This document shows, piece after piece, positions 45,423 to 54,431 of a stretch of 64,000 nt of DNA (position 1 is the first letter of the stretch; the number at the start of each line of letters is the position of its first letter). A model generated the notes under the pieces. The model was not told the DNA's origin. It ran no database searches and saw only the letters and a program-made list of their open reading frames with translations. Both the position numbers and the translations under genes were made by a program. Source of the stretch: Spongiivirga citrea (GTDB lineage Bacteria; Bacteroidota; Bacteroidia; Flavobacteriales; Flavobacteriaceae). The stretch spans positions 434,001-498,000 of the forward strand of contig NZ_JAABOQ010000002.1 in assembly GCF_010671565.1 (NCBI RefSeq), written 5' to 3'.

Positions 45423-48017
45423 CTATGCGCTATTTCTACTAGCATTAATATTTCCGAATAATGATCTGGTGACCATTTTCTCATAAATGATTAAATCCTT
45501 TTTGTCTCGCGCGGTTTTTGATGGTTTCGCTTCAATTTCTTGAACTTTTCGCAATGCATACTGCTGTATTGTTAACAGTGGCAATACAATCTGCTCCCTT
45601 ATTTGAATCGATGCTCTACCAGCCGCTTCGTTCTCCATCAACTCAGAATAACCAGTAAGTTTTAATAGCAACGATTTTGTGGTCGTATATTCTTTATAGA
45701 TCAGTTTCCAGAAATCCCCGTATACAGGATCTTTTTTCATATACTCTGTTAACGGGAAAAACGACTTTGTTAAACTCATCATACTGTTACCTATAAGCGT
45801 CCTGAAGAAGGCTGAATTGTCATACAAGGATTTTACTTTATCGAATTCACCTTTAGCTTCAAAATGCTTTAGAGCCACTCCTACTCCATAAAAACCAGGA
45901 ACATTTTGCTTTAACTGACTCCAACTCCCAACAAACGGAATAGCCCGTAAGTCTGAAAAGTTAAGCTTAGCTGATTTTCCGCGCTTCGCAGGTCGACTAC
46001 CAATATTGGTTTTTGCATAGTACTTAAGTGTACTCATATGCTCTAAATAAGGCAAAAACTTTGGGTGGTTTTTGAAATCGACATAGGCCTGATAGCTCAA
46101 CTCAGAAAGCTCATTCATTGTTTCTCGATCTTTCGCTTTCAAAGCTGGTTCTTTACCAGCGAAAACAGCATTGATAATTCCAGAACTTATTAATTGCTCT
46201 AGGTTATACTGACTACTATTCGTTGTTCCAAAATTAGAACTGATCGTTTGACCTTGAATAGTAAGCTGTATCTCTTCATTTTCTATAGTTGAGCCTAAAG
46301 AAGAATAAAACTGATGCGTATTACCCCCGCCACGTGCTGGAGGTCCACCTCTACCGTCAAAAAATACTACTGTGATACCAAATTCACGAGATATTTTAGT
46401 AAGTTCTTCCTTGGCTTTGAAAATACTCCAATTCGCCATAAGATAACCACCATCTTTAGTACCATCGCTAAAACCTAGCATAATGGTTTGCTTATCTCCC
46501 CGCTGCTTTACATGCTTTCTATAAGCCTTATTGGTATACAAAACGCGCATTACATCATGGGCTACTTTAAGATCAGGCACCGTCTCAAACAATGGTACTA
46601 TATCAACCGAAGCGTTATTCCAACCTGTTAAACGAATCATTGCAAAGGTTTCCATCACATTAAGCGCTGTTTGGTTGTTGCTAATGATATAGCGATTGCA
46701 TGCGCGCTCGCCGTTCTCTTTTTGGATAGTACGCATTGCTACAATCGAACCTAAGGTTTTCTGAGCCATTTCATCCTTCAACTTCTCATAATCCAACTTT
46801 CCTTTTACGGTTCCTAAAAATTCAATTTGCTCACCTTCCGATCGTTTCAGAAAATCTTTAGGGAAAACTTTCGGTAACTGTTTCGCTGCTTCTTTTACAA
46901 CATTCTCGAATACATTATGATGTACTCTTGAATCCTGTCTAATGTCTAAAGTGGCAAAGTGGTAGCCAAATAATTTGATTTTATTAATAAGATCATCAAG
47001 CTCTTCTACAAATAACGACCGATGCTCTTCTACTATAATGCTTCGAATATCAAGCAATCTATTTTTTAAATCTTCTAACCCTATTTTAGGCTTGCCTGAC
47101 ACACTATGTACTGAATTGTATAAACTGTGTTCAATTTCAATAATTGGCTTTACAACTTTATTAAAAGTCAATCTTCGTCTTAATTTACGAATGTCTTTAT
47201 AATAGTTATTGAGAATAGTACGGCGTAATCTGTTAGCCACATTTAAAGTGATTTCAGTCGTTACGAAAGGATTTCCATCTCGGTCACCCCCTGGCCAAAA
47301 ACCTAGGTCAATTACTTCATTTTCAATCGTGTCTCCTTCTAAAATATTCTGATTGATATAGTTATAAATACTACTAGCCGATTCGTAAAACACATTCTGT
47401 AAGTACCATATTAGACTTACTGCCTCGTCATAAGGACTCGGTTTTTCCTTTTTAAAGAATGGTGTTTTACCCAACTGGGCTAGCAATTTTCTTATTCTAT
47501 GAATGTCATTTGCTTGAATCGCAAGATCAAGATCGGTTATAATACCCAATACAGATCCAGGGTAAAACTGAGTTGGGTGCGCTGTAAGAACAGGTCTTAC
47601 CTTAAAACGCTTCAAATACTCTACGAGCTCCTTTTGTTTATTATTCGCGTTTGCCGCTTCTCTTAAGTTACGCATGGTTCCTCGTCCATCCATATTATTT
47701 ACAATTCTGAATGCAGAGTCTTCAATCGCGTCAAATAATACCACTTGACGCTCGATATATTGAATGAACTTGAACAAGGCATCATTCTGTTCTTCTTCTG
47801 TATCAAAACCTTTGTGTTTTCTAAAAAAGCTATTAACTATTTGTGAGGGATTGTGTTTTTTGGAAAAACCATCTTTACAAAGTTGAGAAAACAAAGGTAG
47901 CAAGGCACCAGTTTGAGAAATATCATCAAACGGTAAGGTGGTGAAGATGCTGTTGTAAATTTGATATTTTGATAAAACGTGGTCGTTAAAACGCTCTATT
48001 TTGGGCTTTCTTGACAT
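45423..48017 (-). CDS. ppc: Phosphoenolpyruvate carboxylase
   Basis: The 864-aa enzyme makes oxaloacetate from PEP and bicarbonate, refilling the TCA cycle. The catalytic His is in LTAHPTQFYPG. The PEP-binding FWPGGDRDGNPFV, the glycine-rich loop FFDGRGGPPARGGG and the FSDGTKDGGYLMANW region are all present. It is slightly shorter than the E. coli enzyme, and the C-terminus ends SRNSA rather than the RNTG that most bacterial enzymes carry. It has its own unit between an Lrp gene and the degenerate kinase. Confidence 0.92.
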   Translation of the reverse strand: MSRKPKIERFNDHVLSKYQIYNSIFTTLPFDDISQTGALLPLFSQLCKDGFSKKHNPSQIVNSFFRKHKGFDTEEEQNDALFKFIQYIERQVVLFDAIEDSAFRIVNNMDGRGTMRNLREAANANNKQKELVEYLKRFKVRPVLTAHPTQFYPGSVLGIITDLDLAIQANDIHRIRKLLAQLGKTPFFKKEKPSPYDEAVSLIWYLQNVFYESASSIYNYINQNILEGDTIENEVIDLGFWPGGDRDGNPFVTTEITLNVANRLRRTILNNYYKDIRKLRRRLTFNKVVKPIIEIEHSLYNSVHSVSGKPKIGLEDLKNRLLDIRSIIVEEHRSLFVEELDDLINKIKLFGYHFATLDIRQDSRVHHNVFENVVKEAAKQLPKVFPKDFLKRSEGEQIEFLGTVKGKLDYEKLKDEMAQKTLGSIVAMRTIQKENGERACNRYIISNNQTALNVMETFAMIRLTGWNNASVDIVPLFETVPDLKVAHDVMRVLYTNKAYRKHVKQRGDKQTIMLGFSDGTKDGGYLMANWSIFKAKEELTKISREFGITVVFFDGRGGPPARGGGNTHQFYSSLGSTIENEEIQLTIQGQTISSNFGTTNSSQYNLEQLISSGIINAVFAGKEPALKAKDRETMNELSELSYQAYVDFKNHPKFLPYLEHMSTLKYYAKTNIGSRPAKRGKSAKLNFSDLRAIPFVGSWSQLKQNVPGFYGVGVALKHFEAKGEFDKVKSLYDNSAFFRTLIGNSMMSLTKSFFPLTEYMKKDPVYGDFWKLIYKEYTTTKSLLLKLTGYSELMENEAAGRASIQIREQIVLPLLTIQQYALRKVQEIEAKPSKTARDKKDLIIYEKMVTRSLFGNINASRNSA

Positions 48018-48043
48018 TTGAGGTCGGTTTTTTGAGAATTATT

Positions 48044-48085
48044 CAATAAAAAAACCCTCTGAGAATGAAACTAACAGAGGGTTTT
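48044..48085 (-). terminator. Rho-independent terminator after the Lrp regulator
   Basis: On the minus strand an 11-base stem (48075-48085 with 48051-48061) with a 13-base loop is followed by a T run. It ends transcription before ppc. Confidence 0.9.
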
Positions 48086-48103
48086 ATAATCTAGTTAGTT
48101 ACT

Positions 48104-48583
48104 TTAAAGCTCTTGGAAAATTTTGTGCATCAAACGCTTCTTGTCATTAATGCTTTCCTCTAATGATATCATAGTTTCCGTTCTTGAAACACCTTCGATA
48201 TCATCAATCATAAAAATGATGTCTTTTGCATGTTTAGTATCCTGAGCACGCACTTTACAGAAAATATTAAATTTTCCAGTCGTGATGTGTGCAACAGTAA
48301 CATACGGTATTTCATTAATACGCTCTAATACAAACTTGGTTTGCGATGTTTTCTCTAAAAAGATACCTACATATGCGATAAAAGAGTACCCTAACTTAAC
48401 ATAGTCTAGGGTTAATGAAGAGCCACGAATAATACCCGCTTCCTCCATTTTCTTTACTCGTACATGTACTGTCCCCGCAGAGATCAATAATTTTTTTGCA
48501 ATATCAGTAAAGGGAATTCTGGTGTTATCAATTAACATGTCCAGAATTTGATGATCAATTTCGTCTAATTTAAATTTTGCCAT
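48104..48583 (-). CDS. Lrp/AsnC-family transcriptional regulator
   Basis: The 159-aa protein has the N-terminal winged helix-turn-helix (ILDMLIDNTRIPFTDIAKKL, residues about 10-60) and a C-terminal RAM ligand-binding domain (about 70-145, with GKFNIFCKVRAQDT). Family members sense amino acids. It sits downstream of the M14 peptidase on the same strand, and since peptidase products are amino acids, a shared role is possible but unproven. It ends at a terminator before ppc. Confidence 0.9.
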   Translation of the reverse strand: MAKFKLDEIDHQILDMLIDNTRIPFTDIAKKLLISAGTVHVRVKKMEEAGIIRGSSLTLDYVKLGYSFIAYVGIFLEKTSQTKFVLERINEIPYVTVAHITTGKFNIFCKVRAQDTKHAKDIIFMIDDIEGVSRTETMISLEESINDKKRLMHKIFQEL

Positions 48584-48646
48584 AATGCATTTTCATTAAG
48601 AAAAAACAAAATTAGTAAGATTTGATTGAAAATAAATAGTTAAAAT

Positions 48647-49795
48647 TTATTTTTTTGTTAATAATTTTGAAAGAAGTTGATTATTTAATGAAATATCTTC
48701 AGCTTTTTGATCTAAAGTAGGATATCTTAAGTCGCCTTGTATAAAGGACATACCTCCTACTTTTGGCTCTTTATGACCAAAATAAGCGCTTAAATTATCA
48801 ATTGCAGCCACATAGGGTTCAAAACTAATGTTACCATTTTGTAAAACTTCACGATACTGAATTGCAATATCAATCGACTTCTCTTTTCCTTCTTGTTCTA
48901 CTCGCACTTGACGCAAAATAACGTCATAAAATAGCTTCTCGTTATTCGGAATAGCCAAGTAATCTTCTATAGATTCAGTTTCGTAGCCCGTATTCACAAT
49001 TAAATGCACGCATTTAAATATTGAATAGGTCATTAATGCCCTTATTTCCTCACGATCATAGTCATCATCGATATGACCGGCTTCAAATAAAATAGTAGAG
49101 GCCCCAGCTTGCTGAAAAGAGTCACCAACACAATTGTCATTAAAACCATCATCATAACGCCCTACTTGATCCGGGAGCAAATCCTGTAAGTCTTTATTCA
49201 AAAGGCTAATGATTTGCATCGCCGCTTTTCTAGGGTCATTTATATCACGATTCTCGTTAAAAGCGGGTGCTAAAAAAGACAAACTAGAAGATTTTGCCTT
49301 GTTTCCTGCACTGAAGATCGTTCGTTGCCCATGTAGATTAAAGCAGAAATCTGGTTTAAACTCCTCAAAAACTGCCTTCAATACTAGACTTTCAGGCTGC
49401 GATAGGTCTTGCGCGTCGCGATTAAGATCAATTTCATTTGCATTTACGCGAGTAAACGCTTCAGCACCATCTGGATTAAGCATTGGGATAATAACGATGG
49501 TACAACGTTCTAAAATTTCATCAGTGAGCTTATTATAGCCTTTTAAGTAATTAAGGAAATCAAATACAGCCTTTGTAGTTGTACTTTCATTACCATGCAT
49601 TTGCGACCACATCAAAATTTTGATCTTTCCTGTTCCAACAGTTAATTTAAAAATGGGATTGTCTAAAACCGATTTTCCAACCTCCTCACCATCAAATTTT
49701 TCTACTAGCGGTTTAATATTAGTTAAGGTGATATAACGACCAAAAAGTGATTTCTCTTTAAAACTTTGGTAGGTATTTATAAAATGCTGAATCAT
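48647..49795 (-). CDS. M14-family zinc carboxypeptidase-like protein
   Basis: The protein has the M14 zinc site: His67 and Glu70 in QMHGNEST, and a third ligand His in CFNLHGQRT. A C-terminal Glu in ILFEAGHIDDD is likely the catalytic acid. There is no signal peptide, so it probably acts in the cytoplasm. The longer frame to 49903 adds 36 unlikely residues and runs through three operator-like palindromes and a -7 box. The ATG at 49795 is therefore the better start, leaving about 382 aa. It is divergent from the XRE regulator and appears to share control with it. Confidence 0.82.
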   Translation of the reverse strand: MIQHFINTYQSFKEKSLFGRYITLTNIKPLVEKFDGEEVGKSVLDNPIFKLTVGTGKIKILMWSQMHGNESTTTKAVFDFLNYLKGYNKLTDEILERCTIVIIPMLNPDGAEAFTRVNANEIDLNRDAQDLSQPESLVLKAVFEEFKPDFCFNLHGQRTIFSAGNKAKSSSLSFLAPAFNENRDINDPRKAAMQIISLLNKDLQDLLPDQVGRYDDGFNDNCVGDSFQQAGASTILFEAGHIDDDYDREEIRALMTYSIFKCVHLIVNTGYETESIEDYLAIPNNEKLFYDVILRQVRVEQEGKEKSIDIAIQYREVLQNGNISFEPYVAAIDNLSAYFGHKEPKVGGMSFIQGDLRYPTLDQKAEDISLNNQLLSKLLTKK

Positions 49796-49809
49796 CAAGA
49801 TCAAAATTA

Positions 49810-49825
49810 GGTTACAAATGTAAAC
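49810..49825. promoter_or_regulatory. Operator-like palindrome 1 (GTTTAC-N4-GTAAAC type)
   Basis: GGTTAC-AAAT-GTAAAC has 5 of 6 bases matching in the left arm and 6 of 6 in the right. It contains the -7 box of the M14 promoter. Confidence 0.6.
49815..49822 (-). promoter_or_regulatory. -7 box of the M14 peptidase promoter
   Basis: Minus-strand TACATTTG matches TAnnTTTG and lies inside palindrome 1. The start codon at 49795 is about 20 bases downstream. Confidence 0.55.
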
Positions 49826-49833
49826 AGGTTTAA

Positions 49834-49849
49834 TTTTACAATTGTAAAC
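49834..49849. promoter_or_regulatory. Operator-like palindrome 2
   Basis: TTTTAC-AATT-GTAAAC has one mismatch in the left arm. Its centre is 24 bases from that of palindrome 1. Confidence 0.6.
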
Positions 49850-49867
49850 AATCAAAAATATCTTTTT

Positions 49868-49883
49868 GGTTACAACCGTATAC
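49868..49883. promoter_or_regulatory. Operator-like palindrome 3
   Basis: GGTTAC-AACC-GTATAC has one mismatch in each arm, the weakest of the five. Its centre is 34 bases from palindrome 2. Confidence 0.45.
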
Positions 49884-50057
49884 AAATAGATCCGAAATAA
49901 CATCCTAAAGCTCGTTCGATTTAGGTATTTTTTAACAATAGGTTTTATAATAAATTCAAATTACTATTAATCAATATTTTAAATCCATTTATATTAACTT
50001 ATAGTTTAGTTATTATTTTCATGCAAAACGTTAATTTCCGATAGTTTGTCGATATAT

Positions 50058-50073
50058 GTTTATATTTGTAAAC
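50058..50073. promoter_or_regulatory. Operator-like palindrome 4
   Basis: GTTTAT-ATTT-GTAAAC has one mismatch. It contains the -7 box of the XRE promoter in the same register as palindrome 1 holds the M14 box. Confidence 0.6.
50061..50068 (+). promoter_or_regulatory. -7 box of the XRE regulator promoter
   Basis: TATATTTG matches TAnnTTTG. The start codon is 32 bases downstream; a TTTG lies upstream but closer than the usual spacing. Confidence 0.55.
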
Positions 50074-50092
50074 AGGAAATGAAATGAAATTG

Positions 50093-50108
50093 GTTTACAA
50101 TGGTAAAC
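50093..50108. promoter_or_regulatory. Operator-like palindrome 5, over the XRE start codon
   Basis: GTTTAC-AATG-GTAAAC is a perfect match in both arms. The ATG start codon (50100-50102) lies at its centre. Confidence 0.65.
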
Positions 50109-50504
50109 AGTCAAGAATTCGGTAAAAGAATCAAAAAAATACAGGAATACTATCAACTTTCTGCTTCAGCTTTGGCTGATGCATTAGGAATTCAGCGCTC
50201 CACTATTTCACATATTTTGTCTGGCAGAAATAAACCAAGTCTTGATTTTGTTTTGAAAGTTGTTGACACCTACCCCGAAGTTGAATTGTATTGGCTCTTA
50301 AATGGAAAAGGAAATTTTCCTTCGGATTCTACTACTCCATCACCAGTAAAAAAAATTACCCAAACTCCACCACCTCCTGTTCAAGAATCTATTTCATTTC
50401 AAGATGCTCCAGTTTCTTCTATTCCAAAAAATTCAAAAGATAAAGTCATAGAGCGTATTGTTATTTTTTATACCGATGGTAGTTTTAAAAGTTTTTCTGA
50501 ATAA
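50100..50504 (+). CDS. XRE-family (helix-turn-helix) transcriptional regulator
   Basis: The 134-aa protein has a Cro/C1-type HTH at residues about 8-62 (FGKRIKKIQEYYQLSASALADALGI, then RSTISHILSGRNKPSLDFV). A Pro/Ser/Thr-rich linker (about 75-105) and a short C-terminal strand region (KVIERIVIFYTDGSFKSF) follow. Five palindromes of one type surround its promoter and start codon and that of the divergent M14 gene, so it is probably its own repressor. The signal is unknown. It has no phage genes around it. Confidence 0.88.
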   Translation: MVNSQEFGKRIKKIQEYYQLSASALADALGIQRSTISHILSGRNKPSLDFVLKVVDTYPEVELYWLLNGKGNFPSDSTTPSPVKKITQTPPPPVQESISFQDAPVSSIPKNSKDKVIERIVIFYTDGSFKSFSE

Positions 50505-50542
50505 GACTTCCTTACATTCAATATTCATTTTAACTTTATAAA

Positions 50543-50917
50543 ATGAAACAACTACTCCTAGCTACATTGGTAATTGTACTAAACTCCTGCTACAGCGCAC
50601 CTGAACGAAAATGCGCAGATTTTAAAGTAGGCACTTTTGAATTCGAAACCGAAATTGACGGGAAAATCGCAAAAACTAAGTTCGTAAGAAACGATAGTAT
50701 CGAGATCGATTATTACCAAAATAAAATTGATACCGCATCTATACAATGGATTAACGATTGCGAGTATATCGTGAAAAAAATCAATCCGAAAAGTATTGCT
50801 GAGCAAAAAGCCGTACATATTAAAATACTAACCACTAAAAAAAATAGCTATACCTTTGAGTACTCGTTAGTTGGAAAAACCAACAAGCAAAAAGGTGAAG
50901 CCTTTAAAATTAACTAA
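50543..50917 (+). CDS. Small lipoprotein of unknown function
   Basis: The 124-aa protein has a lipoprotein signal (Cys16 in VLNSC) and a single beta-rich domain of about 100 residues with an internal Cys pair (KCADFKV and NDCEYIV). Homologues are sometimes mislabelled 'DNA topoisomerase IV' in flavobacterial genomes; nothing here supports that. It lies 2 bases before the terC-like gene and 38 bases after the XRE gene, so it may be in one transcript with them. Confidence 0.72.
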   Translation: MKQLLLATLVIVLNSCYSAPERKCADFKVGTFEFETEIDGKIAKTKFVRNDSIEIDYYQNKIDTASIQWINDCEYIVKKINPKSIAEQKAVHIKILTTKKNSYTFEYSLVGKTNKQKGEAFKIN

Positions 50918-50919
50918 GC

Positions 50920-51723
50920 ATGCTAGATTTCTTACTCTCCTCTGATGCGATCTTCGCATTGATAACACTTACTTTTCTTGAAATTATATTAGGTATTGAC
51001 AATATTGTTTTCATTTCTATTGTCGCTAATAAACTGCCCGAGAACCGACGTAAAAGCGCAACAAATATCGGATTACTATTGGCAATGGTACAACGCGTTG
51101 TTTTGTTATTTCTAGTCTCTTTTTTAGTAAGCTTAAAAACACCCTTTTATACGATTGACAATAGTTGGTTGAGTATATCGATTAGTTGGCAGGCACTGAT
51201 ATTATTTGCTGGTGGACTCTTTCTTATTTACAAAAGTACCTCTGAGATACGTGAGAAGATTGAGGAACCAGAACATGATGCTGAAGGTGTAAAGAAAAAA
51301 AAGGTAAGCTCATTTAAACAGGCAGTGGTTCAAATTGTGATTATCGATTTTATTTTTTCAATTGACTCGATCTTGACTGCGGTTGGGATGACCAACAATT
51401 TATCTCCAAATCCTGATCATGCTTTAGTGCTTATGATCATAGCGGTAGTGATATCCATTTTAATAATGATGTTGTTCGCCAATGGTATTAGACATTTCAT
51501 TGAAAATCATCCTTCTATCCAGATGCTTGGTTTAGCATTTTTAATCCTAATCGGCTTTATGCTAATTACTGAAAGTGCTCATTTGGCACATACAAAGGTC
51601 TTTAATAACGAAATTGGCGCTATACCAAAAGGCTACTTATATTTTGCAATTACATTTTCTCTACTAGTCGAGTTTTTGAATATGAAGTTGACTAAGAAAA
51701 AAGCCTCCGTGGAGCAATCTTAA
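50920..51723 (+). CDS. TerC-family membrane protein
   Basis: The 267-aa protein has about seven membrane helices and the TerC signature acidic motifs in membrane segments: LEIILGIDNIVFISIV near residues 21-36 and IIDFIFSIDSILTAVG near 143-158. Family members export manganese or protect against metal stress and tellurite. The loop between the halves (EEPEHDAEGVKKKK) is charged and variable. It follows a small lipoprotein gene by 2 bases. Confidence 0.9.
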   Translation: MLDFLLSSDAIFALITLTFLEIILGIDNIVFISIVANKLPENRRKSATNIGLLLAMVQRVVLLFLVSFLVSLKTPFYTIDNSWLSISISWQALILFAGGLFLIYKSTSEIREKIEEPEHDAEGVKKKKVSSFKQAVVQIVIIDFIFSIDSILTAVGMTNNLSPNPDHALVLMIIAVVISILIMMLFANGIRHFIENHPSIQMLGLAFLILIGFMLITESAHLAHTKVFNNEIGAIPKGYLYFAITFSLLVEFLNMKLTKKKASVEQS

Positions 51724-51763
51724 CTAATAAGCTGCATATTTCGCAAATCAATCGAAATACAAC

Positions 51764-53032
51764 ATGACTAACCTAAACCAAACGGGGCAAAGTTTTTTGT
51801 CCAGATATTTACTACGCTTCTTATTTCTGTATATCGTTCTATACATTTATCCTTACGGATTTGAATATATCCAAGAACTTACCACTAGCGATATTTCATT
51901 TTGGCAACCTATCACCATCTGGTTTGGTGAAACTTTTCTAGGTTGGGAATTTAATAAGGATTATCTGCTTAACGGATTTGATTCTAAGTACGACTTTAGC
52001 CGGTTCTTACTAATCGCATGTCTAGCTATAATTGGAGCTTTTATTTGGGTTTTTATCGATTCGAAACTTAAAACCAACTACAACAATAAGTTAAAAGTAT
52101 TATTTAAGACAATACTTCGCTATCATGTAGGTTTAACGCTCATTATCTACGGATTATCAAAGGTTTTTATGCTGCAGTTTGGCGAAATGGATCTCGATAG
52201 ACTAGAAAATACCACCGGTAACCATAACGGAATGCGCTATCTATGGGATTTTATGAGCTATTCAGAATTCTATACAAGAACAAGTGGTTGGGTTGAAGTC
52301 CTTGGTGGTGCACTGCTGCTGTTTAGGCGCACAACCTTTATTGGAGCTTTTATTTCATTTATCGCCATGGCCAATGTTGTGTTAATTGACATAGGTTATG
52401 ATGTTCGGGTAAAAATGTTCGCCATTCATCTTTTCCTCATGACTCTATTAATATTAGGAGAAGATATTAAACGAATGATCGACTTTTTTATTAGAAATAA
52501 GCCGACGACTCCCATGGTTAACAAGCCCTTGTTAACAGGAAAAACGAGTAAGAAAATTGGATATTTTATCAAAGGTGGGCTATTAACATACTACATTATT
52601 TCGTGCTTTATTAGTTATACAGGACGTATTGAGCGTACTCATAATGACTATCCTTATATGGTTCAATATCATACTGTGGATTTATTCATTAAAAATGGGG
52701 ATACTATAGAAAATGAAGCTAGTAAATGGAAAAATATCTCCATCAATGGAATGTCTTATTGGCCCGAAACTTTTAACCTTATTACTGAAGATGATAACCA
52801 ACAACGTTTTTCATTCGAGTTGGATACTGTTGCTAAGCAGTTTACATTTCAACCGGCTCGCAGTAAAGACAGTACAGCATATATTTTGAACTATCAGAAT
52901 GGCGAGAATAAAAGCACCACATTTAAAGGCATTTATTCAGGAGATACACTTGAAATCAAAACGAGCTATAAGACCTTTGAGGATTATCCGCTTACAAAAA
53001 GCCGATTTAAGTGGATAACGGACTTGAAATAG
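51764..53032 (+). CDS. DoxX-like membrane protein with an extracytoplasmic C-terminal domain
   Basis: The 422-aa protein has about eight membrane helices (first 290 residues). A segment with YHVGLTLIIYGLSKVF and TSGWVEVLGGALLLFRR resembles DoxX-type proteins. The last 130 residues are soluble and beta-rich, probably in the periplasm. The function is unknown. It follows the TerC-like gene by about 40 bases. Confidence 0.7.
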   Translation: MTNLNQTGQSFLSRYLLRFLFLYIVLYIYPYGFEYIQELTTSDISFWQPITIWFGETFLGWEFNKDYLLNGFDSKYDFSRFLLIACLAIIGAFIWVFIDSKLKTNYNNKLKVLFKTILRYHVGLTLIIYGLSKVFMLQFGEMDLDRLENTTGNHNGMRYLWDFMSYSEFYTRTSGWVEVLGGALLLFRRTTFIGAFISFIAMANVVLIDIGYDVRVKMFAIHLFLMTLLILGEDIKRMIDFFIRNKPTTPMVNKPLLTGKTSKKIGYFIKGGLLTYYIISCFISYTGRIERTHNDYPYMVQYHTVDLFIKNGDTIENEASKWKNISINGMSYWPETFNLITEDDNQQRFSFELDTVAKQFTFQPARSKDSTAYILNYQNGENKSTTFKGIYSGDTLEIKTSYKTFEDYPLTKSRFKWITDLK

Positions 53033-53076
53033 TTTGGCGTCTTATTGCCTTAAGAAATGGTAAGTCATGCAATTAT

Positions 53077-54333
53077 TTAAAATAGCCCATTAATCCTACT
53101 ATAAGCATTGTGCCATTTAAAAGATAATTTTTCTTTTATACTCGTGGCATTGTTATAGGTATAGTGATCACCCAGACTTACTAAAGTTTTAAATATTAAT
53201 ATATGTGAAGCTCTATTCTGTTGCGCAGGGCCTGTATTACCAATAAAGATATATCCAAGTTCAGTTTTAGGGTCAAACCACATCATGGTCTTCATACAAG
53301 TATCTCCACCATTCATGCCTGTTAACTGATACGTAACCCCATATTGATTTCGGTCGATCATCCAAAAAATAGCGGAGTTATCGACTGTATTTATTTCAGT
53401 TCTACTATCTAACTGTGAGCTTAAAAGGTCACTAAATGATTCTTTAGTTAACAATCCTGTAGATCTGGCAATAATAGCCTGACAATATTTCGTTAAATCA
53501 ACAATATTGGTGTTTAAATCTCTTGCAGGGTAAAGCACCACTCCTTTCGTATCTATTGGCAACAATGAGTCATTTTTTGGTTCGTAATAGGTAGTTTGAG
53601 CACTTAGTTTTATGGAATCATTAATAAACCAACTCGTGCTTTTCAATCCCAATGGCTTAAAGATGTATAATTCTGTAAAGGCATTAAATGGCATTTCCGA
53701 TTTATGCTCTACAATATATGCAGCAAGTCCTGCTCCTATATTTGAATAATTAAAGTGGGTCCCTGGTTTACGATTCGTATATGTAATATCTCCGTAACTC
53801 TTATTTTTGAAATAGTTGGTAACAAACTCTTTAAGTGATGGTTTTTTCAAGCTGTCATGAACATAAAGAGATTCTACAACCTTTTCATTATAATCTAATG
53901 AAGATGTGTGTGTTGCTAGCTGCCTGATCGAAATATCATCACTTGGAAAATTAGGATTGTGTACATCAAATGGAAGATGCCTATTTATTGGGTCATCCAA
54001 ATTCAATAATCCCATCTCCTGTGCTTTTAGTAAAGCTATCCCAATAGTAGTTTTTGATACGGAAGCAATGTATTGCTGTGTGTTCGTCGTATAAGGAGTT
54101 TTACTTTCAAGATCAGAATATCCAAATCCCTTTTGAAATAATATGGTATCCTTACTAAAAACTGAAACAGCAAAGCCAGCATTTCTAGTATCCTTTTGAA
54201 GTTTGGTCAAAATAGATTCAGTGTTTTCGAAGGTTGCTCCTATATCATCTCTGGTTTGATAAAGCACGAACGTTATAAATCCAATAAGAACAGTGGCTAA
54301 TAGGCCAATCGCAATTTTAAATTTCCTTTTCAT
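53077..54333 (-). CDS. Class-C beta-lactamase-fold serine hydrolase
   Basis: The 418-aa protein has an N-terminal membrane anchor (about 5-25) and a beta-lactamase/transpeptidase-like domain facing the periplasm. The nucleophile Ser91 and Lys94 are in SVSK; Tyr196-Ser-Asn198 is the second motif. The third motif is not a clear KTG; GMNGGD near residue 330 sits in the expected area. Such proteins are more often esterases or D-amino-acid peptidases than antibiotic-resistance enzymes. It is next to a membrane AraC regulator, and a second family member lies at 56168. Confidence 0.87.
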   Translation of the reverse strand: MKRKFKIAIGLLATVLIGFITFVLYQTRDDIGATFENTESILTKLQKDTRNAGFAVSVFSKDTILFQKGFGYSDLESKTPYTTNTQQYIASVSKTTIGIALLKAQEMGLLNLDDPINRHLPFDVHNPNFPSDDISIRQLATHTSSLDYNEKVVESLYVHDSLKKPSLKEFVTNYFKNKSYGDITYTNRKPGTHFNYSNIGAGLAAYIVEHKSEMPFNAFTELYIFKPLGLKSTSWFINDSIKLSAQTTYYEPKNDSLLPIDTKGVVLYPARDLNTNIVDLTKYCQAIIARSTGLLTKESFSDLLSSQLDSRTEINTVDNSAIFWMIDRNQYGVTYQLTGMNGGDTCMKTMMWFDPKTELGYIFIGNTGPAQQNRASHILIFKTLVSLGDHYTYNNATSIKEKLSFKWHNAYSRINGLF

Positions 54334-54431
54334 TGTGATTAATTATGAACCGCAAATATGTCTTATTTTAAGGGTAAAGTCGTCTCATAGCTTCTGATGA
54401 GACCTTTTCGACGCAGAGAAATGAGACCTTT

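Noticed and set aside
49796-49903. Longer N-terminus of the M14 peptidase (start at 49903)
   Set aside because: The added 36 residues are hydrophobic and unlike the family, and the DNA holds three palindromes and a -7 box, so it is a regulatory region.
50543-50917. A topoisomerase function for the small lipoprotein
   Set aside because: It has a lipobox and a single 100-residue beta-rich domain; the real topoisomerase IV genes are at 57493-63454.
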